A stretch of DNA of 64,000 nucleotides from Haloterrigena turkmenica DSM 5511 (GTDB lineage: Archaea > Halobacteriota > Halobacteria > Halobacteriales > Natrialbaceae), in NCBI RefSeq assembly GCF_000025325.1, contig NC_013743.1:2232001-2296000 (forward strand). The letters run 5' to 3'. The position numbers were made by a program, and so were the translations under genes. Positions 8,675 to 17,787 of the stretch are shown piece by piece (the stretch's first letter is position 1; every line of letters begins with the position of its first letter). The notes under the pieces were generated by a model. That model was not told the DNA's origin. It did no database searches and was given only the letters and a program-made list of their open reading frames with translations.

Positions 8675-9349
8675 TCACTCGATTTCGATGGTCCACTCGT
8701 CGGCAGCGTCTACGGTAACGTACCCGACGCCGTCGGTGTGAATCGCGGTTACACCGGCGAATGCCCCGATGGCGTCGAACACCAGCTCCTGCCCGTTCCA
8801 GACGAAGTCGTTGTTCTCCGCGTCTTGCGGGACGACGGCGATGCGGAACGGCGATTCGGCGTCGTAGACCGCTCCGACGGTCGCGTCGCCGTCTAACAGG
8901 ACCGGGCCGATCCAGTCCGTCCCGGAACCGGAGATCGAGACGGGTGGTTCCTCCGCCTCGGTCTCGGATACGCGCGGTTGCCGGACGATCAGTTCCCACG
9001 GTCCATCAGCGTCGACGTAAAGCACGTACGCTCCGTCTTCGAGAAAGGCGCCGGTCGATCCGTCGAACCCGCCGATATGACTAAGAAGACGGTACTCCTG
9101 TTCGTGTTCGTTCGGAACGGCCCGCACGTCGAACGTCGATGTCCCCTCGTGAACGCCCTCGATCACCGTCGGACCGCCCTCGATTTCGAATTCCTCGGTG
9201 ACCGTCACTCCGTCGCCACTGAATTCGATCGGATCCGGTTCTTCGCGATCGTCGTCGGTATCGTCCTGAAGTGCGGCAGTGACGGGAGTCGTTCCGAGCG
9301 ACGTCCCGAGAACGACTCCGCCACTGAGTAACAGTCTTCGGCGTCGCAT
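8675..9349 (-). CDS. Secreted two-domain beta protein, Tat signal, unknown function
   Basis: The 224-residue protein begins MRRRR and a hydrophobic segment (LLLSGGVVLG), a Tat-like signal peptide. The mature part has two related halves. The first (about 47-118) runs from EGGPTVIEGVHEGTS to DADGPWELIV. The second (about 145-224) runs from GPVLLDGDATV to DAADEWTIEIE. Each ends in the pattern D.A.(G/D).W.(L/I).I, typical of small secreted beta-sandwich modules in haloarchaea and actinobacteria. No enzyme motif is seen. It stands alone between glmU and an AT-rich spacer. Confidence 0.75.
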   Translation of the reverse strand: MRRRRLLLSGGVVLGTSLGTTPVTAALQDDTDDDREEPDPIEFSGDGVTVTEEFEIEGGPTVIEGVHEGTSTFDVRAVPNEHEQEYRLLSHIGGFDGSTGAFLEDGAYVLYVDADGPWELIVRQPRVSETEAEEPPVSISGSGTDWIGPVLLDGDATVGAVYDAESPFRIAVVPQDAENNDFVWNGQELVFDAIGAFAGVTAIHTDGVGYVTVDAADEWTIEIE

Positions 9350-9371
9350 AGTGGTGGTTCTGAGAATACAG

Positions 9372-9378
9372 TATTTAG
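9372..9378 (-). promoter_or_regulatory. TATA box of the Tat-exported protein gene
   Basis: The minus strand reads ctaaata centred 26 bases before the ATG at 9349, the spacing expected for a leaderless transcript. Confidence 0.6.
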
Positions 9379-9960
9379 TTCGCTAGGATCGCCGGGACGA
9401 AGCAACCAGACACAAACCGGCCTCACTCCCGTTTACTCCCCGTATCAACGTCCAAATGATTACCTGCGCCGCGACCTCGTGACTAATTCGATGTACCCCG
9501 TGAAGAAACCATCAGTAATTACTCCCAATTTGGGATTTATAGATATTTGAACAGTGGGTGATACGGACAGTTGAATCGGATCGCCGGTTACAGACGAGAT
9601 CTGTTCGCCGTATTACCGCCGCAAACCGGTACATGGACCCGGAACCTGTCCTTTCCCGGCTGGATCTCCCTCCCGCGTTCGGTCCCCCGTACTTATCAAA
9701 CTCCCCACATGAGGAAAGTATATAAGAAAGAAAATCAATTACCTGATACATATAATTCATCTATTATATCTGTGTCATAGAGCCGGACAATAAGGGGACC
9801 TCCGATTAAAAGAACAATCGTGGTGTTGCCGATTTAAAAAGAGGGGAAATATGCTATGTAATGGTTATTACTTGCGTTCCTCTGCAGTTCGAGTCGGAAT
9901 TAACGTGACAACGGTTGGCGGGCAATAAGTGCGAGTGTAAACCCCGATAGATAGAGAGAT
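9379..9960. other. AT-rich spacer before the polysaccharide operon
   Basis: No gene is supported here. The stretch from about 9515 to 9870 is clearly richer in A and T than its surroundings and includes runs such as tatataattcat. A TATA-like tttaaaaag at 9833-9841 faces the operon and would leave a leader of about 100 bases before 9961. The base composition could reflect a regulatory region or a remnant of transferred DNA. Confidence 0.5.
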
Positions 9961-11241
9961 ATGGACCAGATAGGGATTATCGGATTGGGCTACGTTGGAT
10001 TGCCACTCGCTACGGCTTTTGCGGACGCCGGACACCCCGTCGTCGGATACGACATCAAGCGGCAGAAAATCGAGCGGCTTCGAGCGAAGCCCCCGATGGT
10101 GACCGGAGTCGGCCCCGCGGACCGCGCCGAAGGAGTCCCCGAGTTCACCTCGAATCCGGAGCGATTACGGGATTGCGACGTCATCATCACGGCGGTTCCG
10201 ACCCCGCTGACGGAGACCTCGGAACCGGATCTCTCGAACGTCCGCTCGGCGGGACGGACGATCGGCGAACAGCTCCGTCCGGGGACCACCGTCGTCCTCG
10301 AGTCGACCGTGTATCCCGGTGCGACCCGCGAAGAATTCGTGCCGGAGATCGAGCGAGCGTCGGGACTCTCGCTCGGTGACGACTTCGCCGTCGGCTACTC
10401 TCCGGAACGACTCGTTCCCGGGGAAGAACGCAGTCTCCGCAACAGCGTCAAGCCGGTCAGCGGCCACACGGACGCCGTTCGATCGGAGCTCATGGACCTC
10501 TACGAGAGCGTCGTCGACGAACTCTACCCGGCGCCGTCGATAGAGTCGGCCGAGGCGGCGAAGTGCCTCGAGAACGCGCAACGAGACCTCAACATCGCAT
10601 TGATCAACGAGTTCGCGATGGCCTGCAACGGCGTCGATTCGCTGGATTACGAGGACGTGCTCTCTGTCGCGGATTCGAAATGGAATTTCGTTCGATACTC
10701 GCCCGGACTGGTCGAGGGGCACTGCATTCCGATCGATCCGTACTTTCTGATCGAACGCCTCGAGCGACTCGGCAGGTCCGCGTCTCTCATGCGAGAGGCC
10801 AGAGCCGTCAACGAATCGGTCGTCGATTTCATCGTCGGACTGGTCGAGGACGCTCTCTCGGAACGCGACGAACATATCGACGGGACTGACGAGAATCGCC
10901 TCCTCGCGTGCGGGCTCGCGTACAAGCCGAACGCGGAGGACCTCCGTTCGGAAGCGAAACGGCGGTTGTTCGACGAACTGCGCGACCGCGGCCTCGAGCC
11001 GATCGGATACGATCCGCACGTGGACGCGGCGGACGCGACCGCCGCGTTCGACCTTCCGATGTGGTCTTCGCTAGACGAGGGCGACGCCGTGGGCGTCCTC
11101 ATGCTCACTGACCACGACGAATTTCCCCCGTTCTCATTCGACGACGTTGCGGCGGCATATTCGGGCCGTCCGATCGTCGTCGACACCACGAGAGTGTTCG
11201 ACGAGCGATCGACGCCCGGCGTGATCTATCGGAGGTTCTGA
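9961..11241 (+). CDS. Nucleotide-sugar 6-dehydrogenase (UDP-ManNAc/UDP-GlcNAc type)
   Basis: The 426-residue NAD-dependent enzyme oxidises C6 of a UDP-sugar to a uronic acid. The Rossmann motif GLGYVG is at 8-13. The family motif with VYPGATRE follows at about 117-124, and GYSPERLVPGE at 145-155. The catalytic Cys255 lies in GHCIPIDPY. The sequence resembles the UDP-N-acetylhexosamine dehydrogenases (WecC, WbpA, TviB) more than UDP-glucose dehydrogenase, so an acetylamino-uronate is the likely product. It is the first gene of a five-gene operon; the next starts 4 bases later. Confidence 0.9.
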   Translation: MDQIGIIGLGYVGLPLATAFADAGHPVVGYDIKRQKIERLRAKPPMVTGVGPADRAEGVPEFTSNPERLRDCDVIITAVPTPLTETSEPDLSNVRSAGRTIGEQLRPGTTVVLESTVYPGATREEFVPEIERASGLSLGDDFAVGYSPERLVPGEERSLRNSVKPVSGHTDAVRSELMDLYESVVDELYPAPSIESAEAAKCLENAQRDLNIALINEFAMACNGVDSLDYEDVLSVADSKWNFVRYSPGLVEGHCIPIDPYFLIERLERLGRSASLMREARAVNESVVDFIVGLVEDALSERDEHIDGTDENRLLACGLAYKPNAEDLRSEAKRRLFDELRDRGLEPIGYDPHVDAADATAAFDLPMWSSLDEGDAVGVLMLTDHDEFPPFSFDDVAAAYSGRPIVVDTTRVFDERSTPGVIYRRF

Positions 11242-11245
11242 ACAC

Positions 11246-12307
11246 ATGACAGCTCACTACACCTCTCAGACCGACACCGATCGAGCGGCTACCGAGACGG
11301 CCACCGCCCCCGCCCAGCGGGATCGACAGGCCCGCGGAATCGGATCGATCGACCGACTCGCCGGTCGACGGATACTCGTCACCGGCGGTGCGGGGTTCAT
11401 CGGGTCGAACTTCGCGCGCTGGCTCGCTCCGCACGCGCACGTCACGATCCTCGACGATTTCAGGAGCGGTTCGCGGGACAATATCAACGATATCGACGAC
11501 ATTTCGGTCATCGACGGGGACATCCGCGACGCCGGACTCGTCGCGAACGCGGTTCGCGATCAGGACGTTGTCGTTCACATGGCCGCGATGGCGGGCGTCC
11601 AGCGGACGCTCGACAACCCGGTCGATACGCTCGAGGTCAACGTCGAGGGGACCAGGACAGTGCTCGAAGCGGCGGTCGAAGCGTCCGTCGATCGAGTCCT
11701 GTTCACGTCGACGTCGGAGATGTACGGCGACCTGTTCGAACCGCCGTACAGGGAGGACGGTCCGATCGCTCCCAAGACGAACTACGCCGTCGCAAAGGCG
11801 GTGAACGAACGGTACGTCAAATCGTACTGCGAAGCGGCCGGGATTCCGTACACGATCCTTCGCTACTTCAACGTCTACGGGCCGAATCAGGACGGATCGA
11901 CCGACGGCTACGTCGTTCCCAAGTTCGTCCGCCGCGCGCTCGCTGACGACTCGATCCCCGTCTACGGGAGCGGCGAACAGACGCGGGACTTCACGTACAT
12001 CGACGACGCGCTGGACGCGACGATCCGATCGCTCGGACCCGCCGGGCGAAACGAGACCTTCAACGTCGGGACCGGGTACGAGTGTTCCATTCGCCGACTC
12101 GCGGAGTTCGCCGCCGACGTCGTTGGTCGTGGCCACATCATTCACACGGAGGATCCCCGTCCGTACCGGGTGGAACGACGCTGTGCGGACATCACGAAAG
12201 CCAGGGGAGTCCTCGGGTACGCGCCGAGGACGCCGCTGCCCGACGGAATCGCGAAGGTCGCTGCCGCGATGAAACGGTCGGACCGTCAACGCGCACGCGA
12301 GGTGTAG
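11246..12307 (+). CDS. NAD-dependent UDP-sugar epimerase/dehydratase
   Basis: The 353-residue protein is an extended short-chain dehydrogenase. GGAGFIG at 47-53 binds NAD, Y180 and K184 form the YxxxK pair (TNYAVAK), and TSTSEMYG supplies the catalytic Ser/Thr region. It ends with a typical sugar-binding domain (VYGSGEQTRDFTYIDD). About 38 poorly conserved residues come before the domain. Substrate is not visible from sequence; a 4-epimerase acting on UDP-GlcNAc, UDP-GlcNAcA or UDP-Glc fits its neighbours. It sits between the dehydrogenase (4 bases) and the synthase (3 bases). Confidence 0.88.
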   Translation: MTAHYTSQTDTDRAATETATAPAQRDRQARGIGSIDRLAGRRILVTGGAGFIGSNFARWLAPHAHVTILDDFRSGSRDNINDIDDISVIDGDIRDAGLVANAVRDQDVVVHMAAMAGVQRTLDNPVDTLEVNVEGTRTVLEAAVEASVDRVLFTSTSEMYGDLFEPPYREDGPIAPKTNYAVAKAVNERYVKSYCEAAGIPYTILRYFNVYGPNQDGSTDGYVVPKFVRRALADDSIPVYGSGEQTRDFTYIDDALDATIRSLGPAGRNETFNVGTGYECSIRRLAEFAADVVGRGHIIHTEDPRPYRVERRCADITKARGVLGYAPRTPLPDGIAKVAAAMKRSDRQRAREV

Positions 12308-12310
12308 TCG

Positions 12311-13909
12311 ATGCGGTCCCCAGTGCTGTTCATCCCCGGTCTCTCAGTCCTCCTCGGGCTCTACGGCTACCTGGTCAAGTCACCGCTGCCGCTCCCGGCG
12401 AGCGATGAAACGGAAACGGAGCCGACGGTAGAGGTGTTCATTCCGGCGTTGAACGAAGAGGAGACGATCGGATACGCGATCGCGTCGCTGACGTACCAGA
12501 CCGTGCGACCGGACGCGGTAACGGTCGTCGACGACGGCTCGACGGACGCGACTGCCGCGGTCGTCGAAGCCGTGCGAGAGCAGATCGACATCGAGATCAA
12601 TTTCGTCCGGCACACGGACCGAGGAAGCAAGACCAAGCGTCTCAAACAGGTCACCCGGAACAGCGATGCGGACAAGATATTCGTCCTCGACGCGGACACC
12701 TATCTCGTCAGCGAGACCTACCTCGAACGGGTAATCGCCGCGCAGGAAGCCGAGGACGTGGCCTGTTCGTTCGGGGTCGTACAGCCCGATACGCGGTCGA
12801 CGAAGCGGTCGTTCCACCGCGATAGCCTGGAGCCGCTGTTCCCGAACGGCGTCCCAGCCGAGGCGGTTCCGGACTGGATCGAGCGCGATCAATTGGGTCG
12901 GGACCGACCGTCGTATCTCGTCACTCGATGGCCCGTCGAACAGTACCGGAGCATACTGTACGCGATCGAGCAGCGCTTCTTCAAGGAGGCCCAGATGCGG
13001 CTGATCAGGACGTCGCTGTTTCCGGCGGGTTGCGGGGTACTCTACGATCGTCAGGCCCTCCGATCGGTGTTCGACGACTTCGAGCCCTCGCTGGGCAACC
13101 AGTTGACGAACAGCGAAGACATCTTCATCGGCTTCTCGCTCGTCGACCGCGGATTCGCGAACGTGCAGGTCTCGGACGTGAGGATGCGAACGGTCGAGCC
13201 GACCCTCGCCGCGATGGCAGATCAGACGTACCTATGGAGTTCGTCGTTCCTCCAGAGCACGTTCTATTACCGGGTGTTCTCCCGATGGCTCCGATCGCAA
13301 ACCGGCGACGTGACCGACGAGATCCCCCGCGACGAACCCGGCCTGATCGCGGAGGAGACGACCACCGTCGGGACGGACGGAGGGTTCGCGAGTCCGACCG
13401 ACTCCGAACGCGTCGGGACCCCTCCCACGGGAGCGGGTTCGGACGAACCGACCACCCCCTCGAGCGTCCGGGCCGATCGGAACGAGGAGTCGCCATCGGT
13501 CGGCGTTCCGACGTCCGCCGATAGCTCGGCGGAGTCCGCGCCGGACCGGGAGATGGCCGCTGACCGAGACAGCGGCGACGAGGACGACTCGGGATGGTTC
13601 GATCGGCGACGCACGCTCAGTGCGGTCGTCGGTTCGCAGATCGTCGACGGACTGTACCCGATCGCACTCCTCGTCGTCGGACTGCTCTCCGTCTTCGGGC
13701 TCTTCCCGATCGAGCTACTGCTGGCGGTCGTCGCCGTCGAATTCGGCCTCTACCTGCTCATCGCGGGACTGTTCGCCCATCGCCAGATAACGCTCCTGTC
13801 GTTGCTCGTGTCCGTACCCGTTCGGCTATCTCAGTTACCGGTCGGCGTGTACGTCTACGCGCGGGTCGCGACGGATCTGCTCAGGGGAAAACGAAACTGG
13901 AACAAGTGA
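12311..13909 (+). CDS. Membrane family 2 glycosyltransferase, IcaA/PgaC-like glycan synthase
   Basis: The 532-residue protein has an N-terminal membrane segment (about 4-23) and a GT-A domain with DDGSTD (74-79), DAD (127-129), the base pair ED (269-270) and QTYLW (305-309). The last matches the QxxRW motif of processive synthases with Leu for Arg. Three membrane helices lie at about 440-515. Between QTYLW and these helices is a disordered, acidic Ser/Thr/Pro-rich insert of about 100 residues (335-432) that is absent from IcaA and PgaC. The next gene encodes a lipoprotein deacetylase, as in ica and pga loci. An amino-sugar polymer is a reasonable guess for the product. Confidence 0.85.
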   Translation: MRSPVLFIPGLSVLLGLYGYLVKSPLPLPASDETETEPTVEVFIPALNEEETIGYAIASLTYQTVRPDAVTVVDDGSTDATAAVVEAVREQIDIEINFVRHTDRGSKTKRLKQVTRNSDADKIFVLDADTYLVSETYLERVIAAQEAEDVACSFGVVQPDTRSTKRSFHRDSLEPLFPNGVPAEAVPDWIERDQLGRDRPSYLVTRWPVEQYRSILYAIEQRFFKEAQMRLIRTSLFPAGCGVLYDRQALRSVFDDFEPSLGNQLTNSEDIFIGFSLVDRGFANVQVSDVRMRTVEPTLAAMADQTYLWSSSFLQSTFYYRVFSRWLRSQTGDVTDEIPRDEPGLIAEETTTVGTDGGFASPTDSERVGTPPTGAGSDEPTTPSSVRADRNEESPSVGVPTSADSSAESAPDREMAADRDSGDEDDSGWFDRRRTLSAVVGSQIVDGLYPIALLVVGLLSVFGLFPIELLLAVVAVEFGLYLLIAGLFAHRQITLLSLLVSVPVRLSQLPVGVYVYARVATDLLRGKRNWNK

Positions 13910-13911
13910 CC

Positions 13912-15219
13912 ATGGACGCATCACGACGACGCTGCCTGCGACTCGCCTCCGGCGCGGCGGCGGCCGCGATCGGCGGCTGCCTCTCGTGGGGTTCCACGGA
14001 ATCGAACGAGGCGACTCCACCGACCGACAGCGGGGGAGAGGGGTTCTCGTTCGATCCGGACGCCTACGAGATCGAGTCGTCGTTCGTCACCGAACGGTTG
14101 CACGCGGGGTCGCCGATCGATGAACTCAACGACGATCCCGACGCGTGGCTCGAGTGGAGCGGGACCGTCCGAACGACCGGGGACGAGAGCGTGCGAGGTG
14201 ACCGGTCGCTGGTCATCGAGACCGATTACCAACAGCAGGAAGGAATCGCCCGAACGCAGTTCGACGAACCCCTGGACCTCTCGGACCGAGCGTTCTCGGT
14301 CGCAGTGAAGTGGGACACGCGGACCGAGATCAGCGACAGGCTTCCGATCTCCCTGACGCTGTGGGACGGGTCAGGCGACGGGATCCGGTTCGCCCAGATA
14401 GTCGAAAAGCGAACGCTGCGGGGCTGGCACCGGTACGACCTGGGACTCAACGCGATCACCGGCGACCCCGATCTCTCGTCGATCGAGACGATCGACGCGA
14501 TGGTGTGGACGGGAAACGACGAGGCGCGGGTGTACGTCGACGACTTCCGCACGACGGAAACGGCGTCGGGGAGCTACGTCCTGTTCCACTTCGACGACAT
14601 CTACGAGGGCGCGTACCGGAACGCGTTTCCGACCCTCGCGGAGTACGGCTACGGCGCGACTGCAGGCGTCATCATCGACGAGCTCGGAGCGGACGAGCAC
14701 ATGAATCGGGCCCAGCTCGACGTCCTCGCCGATAACGGCTGGGAGGTGTGCGGCCACCCGCACGATTCGCAGACGTTCGCCGAGATGAATCCGGAGGACC
14801 TCGAATCGACGCTGCAGAGGTACGAAGGCTGGATCTCGGAGCACGGATACGACGGGAGCGAGTACGTCATTTACCCGTACGGCGAGATCAACGACGAAAA
14901 CATGAGCGTCGTCTCCCGGTATCACGACCTCGCGTTCAAGGTACCGACTGCGGGATACGGCGCGGGGATCACGTCACCGCTGCTCTGCGGGCGCGTCAAC
15001 GGCGAAGCCGTCGACCTCGTTCGGACGATGATTGATCGAGCGAAGCGCTACAGTTGTGTGGTCCCGATCATGTACCACGACGTCAGCGTCGGTGACGGAC
15101 GGGGAATCTCCCGACGCAAGTTCGACGAGACGGTTCAGTACGTCGACGACGCCGAGAACGTCGAGGTGATCACGACCGGTGACTGGTTATCGGCACTGAA
15201 GGACGGTGAATTTCCGTGA
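13912..15219 (+). CDS. Lipoprotein polysaccharide deacetylase
   Basis: The start is the ATG 2 bases after the previous stop, giving 435 residues. The N-terminus has a Tat-like RRR and a lipobox ending in Cys23 (IGGC), so it is a Tat-exported lipoprotein. Residues about 55-215 form a beta-sandwich that may bind carbohydrate. The deacetylase (NodB) domain spans about 220-430: FHFDD (225-229), GHPHDSQ (281-287, the metal-binding His motif), YPYG (321-324) and MYHD (387-390). It would remove N-acetyl groups from a polymer outside the cell. The order synthase then deacetylase lipoprotein recalls PgaC-PgaB. Confidence 0.88.
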   Translation: MDASRRRCLRLASGAAAAAIGGCLSWGSTESNEATPPTDSGGEGFSFDPDAYEIESSFVTERLHAGSPIDELNDDPDAWLEWSGTVRTTGDESVRGDRSLVIETDYQQQEGIARTQFDEPLDLSDRAFSVAVKWDTRTEISDRLPISLTLWDGSGDGIRFAQIVEKRTLRGWHRYDLGLNAITGDPDLSSIETIDAMVWTGNDEARVYVDDFRTTETASGSYVLFHFDDIYEGAYRNAFPTLAEYGYGATAGVIIDELGADEHMNRAQLDVLADNGWEVCGHPHDSQTFAEMNPEDLESTLQRYEGWISEHGYDGSEYVIYPYGEINDENMSVVSRYHDLAFKVPTAGYGAGITSPLLCGRVNGEAVDLVRTMIDRAKRYSCVVPIMYHDVSVGDGRGISRRKFDETVQYVDDAENVEVITTGDWLSALKDGEFP

Positions 15220-15235
15220 CTCGAGGGGATAGACG

Positions 15236-16684
15236 GTGACGAGCGACGATCGGTCATCGGGGACGCCCGGCCAGCCCGGTTCGGGCCGCGACGACTCGCC
15301 TCGCGGCACGCTCGATCGCCTCTCGCGGCGCGGCGTTCTCGGGGGGCTGGGGCTGGCCGGTCTCGGGATCGGCCTCGGCGTCGGCCTCCGACGGGACGAG
15401 GGCGACGACGGAACGGACGATGAGAACACTGACCCGGAAGCGGGAGGCGAGAGCGAGGACTCGTGGGAGGCCGACGCTGACGAGCGGATCGAGGACTACC
15501 GAACGACGTCGCTCGCGGTCGAAGTCGTCGACGAGGACGATGCGCCGATCGCGGACGCGGAGGTCGACGTCGAGATGAACGGACACGCGTTCGGGTTCGG
15601 CACCGCCGTCAACGCGGAGTATCTGGTCGCGGAGTCCGTCCCCGACGACGAGTATCGAACGGCGATCACCGATCTGTTCAACAAGGCCGTCCTCGAGAAC
15701 CGCCACAAGTGGAACTTCTGGGAACTCCCGGAACACCGCGAACACGCGGAAACGGCGACGTGGTGGCTCCTCGATCGAGGACTCGAGATGCGAGGTCACA
15801 CCTGTATTTGGCAGCGTCGCGGACAGGGGGCCATCCCCGACGACGTGCTCAAGGCGATGGACGAGGGCAACGCCGACCACGTCGACAACCGCAGCGACGA
15901 GCACGTCTCGGCTATCGTCTCGCACCACAGCGGGACGGAGAACGTCACCGAGTGGGACGTCCTGAACGAACAGATCGGGTTCCACGAGATGACCGATCTC
16001 ATCGACCCGGACGAACCACCGACCCGCGCGCCGAAGATCCGGGACTGGTTCCAGTTGGCCGCCGACGCCGATCCCGACGCGCGCCTCTATCTCAACGAGT
16101 ACGACGTTCTCCCCGGCGACAAAGACGATCACCGGGACGCGCTCGAGGAACTCGTGACGTGGGCGGGCGAAACCGACGTACCGCTGGACGGGATCGGCAT
16201 GCAGAGTCACCACTGGGAGACGGACCAGCGACGATCGCCCGGGGAACTGCTGTCGACGCTCGACCGCTTCGCTGAGCACGTCGACTCGATTCAGATCACC
16301 GAGTACGACGCGTGGGGCGACGAGTGGACGGAAGAACTCGAAGCGGAGTACCTCTACAAGTTCCTGAAGACGGTGTTCAGTCACCCGGTCGTCGACGGCT
16401 TCATGATGTGGGGCTTCTGGGACGAGATCCACTGGCAGGGCAACGCGCCACTGTTTCGCGAGGACTGGTCGGAGAAGCCGGCGTACGACGCGTACACGGA
16501 CCTCGTGTTCGACCAGTGGTGGACGGAGGAGTCCGGGCGGACCGACGTGGACGGCCTGTTCAGTACCGACGTGTTTCTCGGCGACCACGACGTGACGGTG
16601 CGCGCACGGGACGCCAGCGAGACGACGCACGCGACGGCCGAGGATCCGACTGAGGAAGAAACGGTTACCGTCCGGATCGGGTGA
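15236..16684 (+). CDS. Tat-exported GH10 glycoside hydrolase
   Basis: The 482-residue protein starts at a GTG, 16 bases after the deacetylase stop. A Tat signal (SRRGVLGGLG) is at 30-39. A short beta domain (about 85-130) is followed by a GH10 barrel with HKWNFWE, the acid/base E245 in WDVLNE and the nucleophile E356 in ITEYD. MMWGFWD closes the barrel. A small C-terminal beta domain (about 430-482) follows. GH10 enzymes are mostly endo-beta-1,4-xylanases. Its place as last gene of a glycan operon suggests it trims or releases the polymer made here rather than feeding on xylan. Confidence 0.88.
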   Translation: MTSDDRSSGTPGQPGSGRDDSPRGTLDRLSRRGVLGGLGLAGLGIGLGVGLRRDEGDDGTDDENTDPEAGGESEDSWEADADERIEDYRTTSLAVEVVDEDDAPIADAEVDVEMNGHAFGFGTAVNAEYLVAESVPDDEYRTAITDLFNKAVLENRHKWNFWELPEHREHAETATWWLLDRGLEMRGHTCIWQRRGQGAIPDDVLKAMDEGNADHVDNRSDEHVSAIVSHHSGTENVTEWDVLNEQIGFHEMTDLIDPDEPPTRAPKIRDWFQLAADADPDARLYLNEYDVLPGDKDDHRDALEELVTWAGETDVPLDGIGMQSHHWETDQRRSPGELLSTLDRFAEHVDSIQITEYDAWGDEWTEELEAEYLYKFLKTVFSHPVVDGFMMWGFWDEIHWQGNAPLFREDWSEKPAYDAYTDLVFDQWWTEESGRTDVDGLFSTDVFLGDHDVTVRARDASETTHATAEDPTEEETVTVRIG

Positions 16685-16955
16685 TCGGCCCAGGTCCGGT
16701 CGGCGCGAGCCGTCGGCCGAGAATCGTTCCCATCCGTCTGCATCGGACCGCGTGCCCGACCGCCTGTGTGACGCCAGCCATCGATCACCGGCCCGATTCG
16801 CGTCCGTTATCCGGTTCTATGTACCGTCCGGCGGAGCGACAGCGCCTCGTCTGCCGCCCCACAGAGCGCGGCTACGGACTTGGCCCCGAATTGCGACCGG
16901 AGACGCGGGCAACCCGCGAATAAGCCCGAGACTGCCGGTCGAAACCATCGATGGG

Positions 16956-16963
16956 ATAAATAC
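16956..16963 (+). promoter_or_regulatory. Likely TATA box of the PIG-L gene
   Basis: The sequence ataaatac lies about 27 bases before the ATG at 16989, so this gene probably has its own promoter. The 300-base spacer from 16685 contains nothing else that I can support. Confidence 0.55.
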
Positions 16964-16988
16964 CGATGCCGCCCCCGTCCTCTCAGGA

Positions 16989-17672
16989 ATGCGAATACTC
17001 TGTGTGGCAGCACATCCGGACGACGAAGTGATCGGGGTCGGTGGGACCCTCGCGAAACACGTCGCCGAAGGCGACGACGTCGAGGTACTGATGCTCAACG
17101 ACGGTGTGATGGCCCGGTACGAGGCGGAGACGTCCGCCGCTCGAGCGCGCCGCGACGACCGCCGAGAGCGGGCGCGGGCCGTCGCCGACTCGCTCGGCTT
17201 CGAGGACGTTACCGTACTCGATTACTGGGGGAATCAGCTCGACGACGAGGCGCTCATCGACGTCGTCCGCGACGTCGAGTCGAAACTCGATTCGTTCGAA
17301 CCGCACGTGATTTACACACACTACTATGGCGACCTCAACATCGATCATCAGATCGCCGCGCGCGCCGTCCGGACGGCCGCCCGACCGCTCGCCGGGTCGA
17401 CCGTCGATCGGATCCTCTCGTTCGAGTCGCTGTCGTCGACCGAGTGGGCGATGCCGACCGCGGGTACTGCGTTCCAGCCGACCGTGTTCGTCGACATCGA
17501 CGAGCATTTCGACCGGAAGATGGACGCGCTTTCGATCTACGAGGACGAACTCAGGGAGAGTCCCCATCCCCGTAGCATGCGAAGCATCCGGAACAACAAC
17601 CAGCTGTGGGGGGAAAAGGTCGGCCTCTACGCCGCCGAACCGTTCGAGCTGATCATGGAGCGTCAGCGGTAG
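16989..17672 (+). CDS. PIG-L/LmbE family N-acetylglucosaminyl deacetylase
   Basis: The ATG at 16989 gives 227 residues beginning MRILCVAAHPDDE, the usual start of the family; upstream in-frame codons look non-coding. AHPDDE (8-13) and the later THYYGDLNIDH carry the zinc ligands and catalytic Asp. These enzymes deacetylate GlcNAc-containing lipids, glycans or small molecules. Near the amino-sugar polysaccharide operon and the WbqC-like gene, a role in deacetylating a sugar precursor or glycan is likely. Confidence 0.9.
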   Translation: MRILCVAAHPDDEVIGVGGTLAKHVAEGDDVEVLMLNDGVMARYEAETSAARARRDDRRERARAVADSLGFEDVTVLDYWGNQLDDEALIDVVRDVESKLDSFEPHVIYTHYYGDLNIDHQIAARAVRTAARPLAGSTVDRILSFESLSSTEWAMPTAGTAFQPTVFVDIDEHFDRKMDALSIYEDELRESPHPRSMRSIRNNNQLWGEKVGLYAAEPFELIMERQR

Positions 17673-17787
17673 AACCGGTGCAACACGGACTTAACTCCGA
17701 TCCCGTGCCGTCCTGTTCACGTATAGGTGCGATTTCTCTTGTAAACGAGCGGTGAGTTATTAACACGACATATAACTATTCGTGCTC

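Noticed and set aside
9512-9780. Two short open frames in the AT-rich spacer
   Set aside because: They have no recognisable motif, start context or neighbours and sit in AT-biased sequence.
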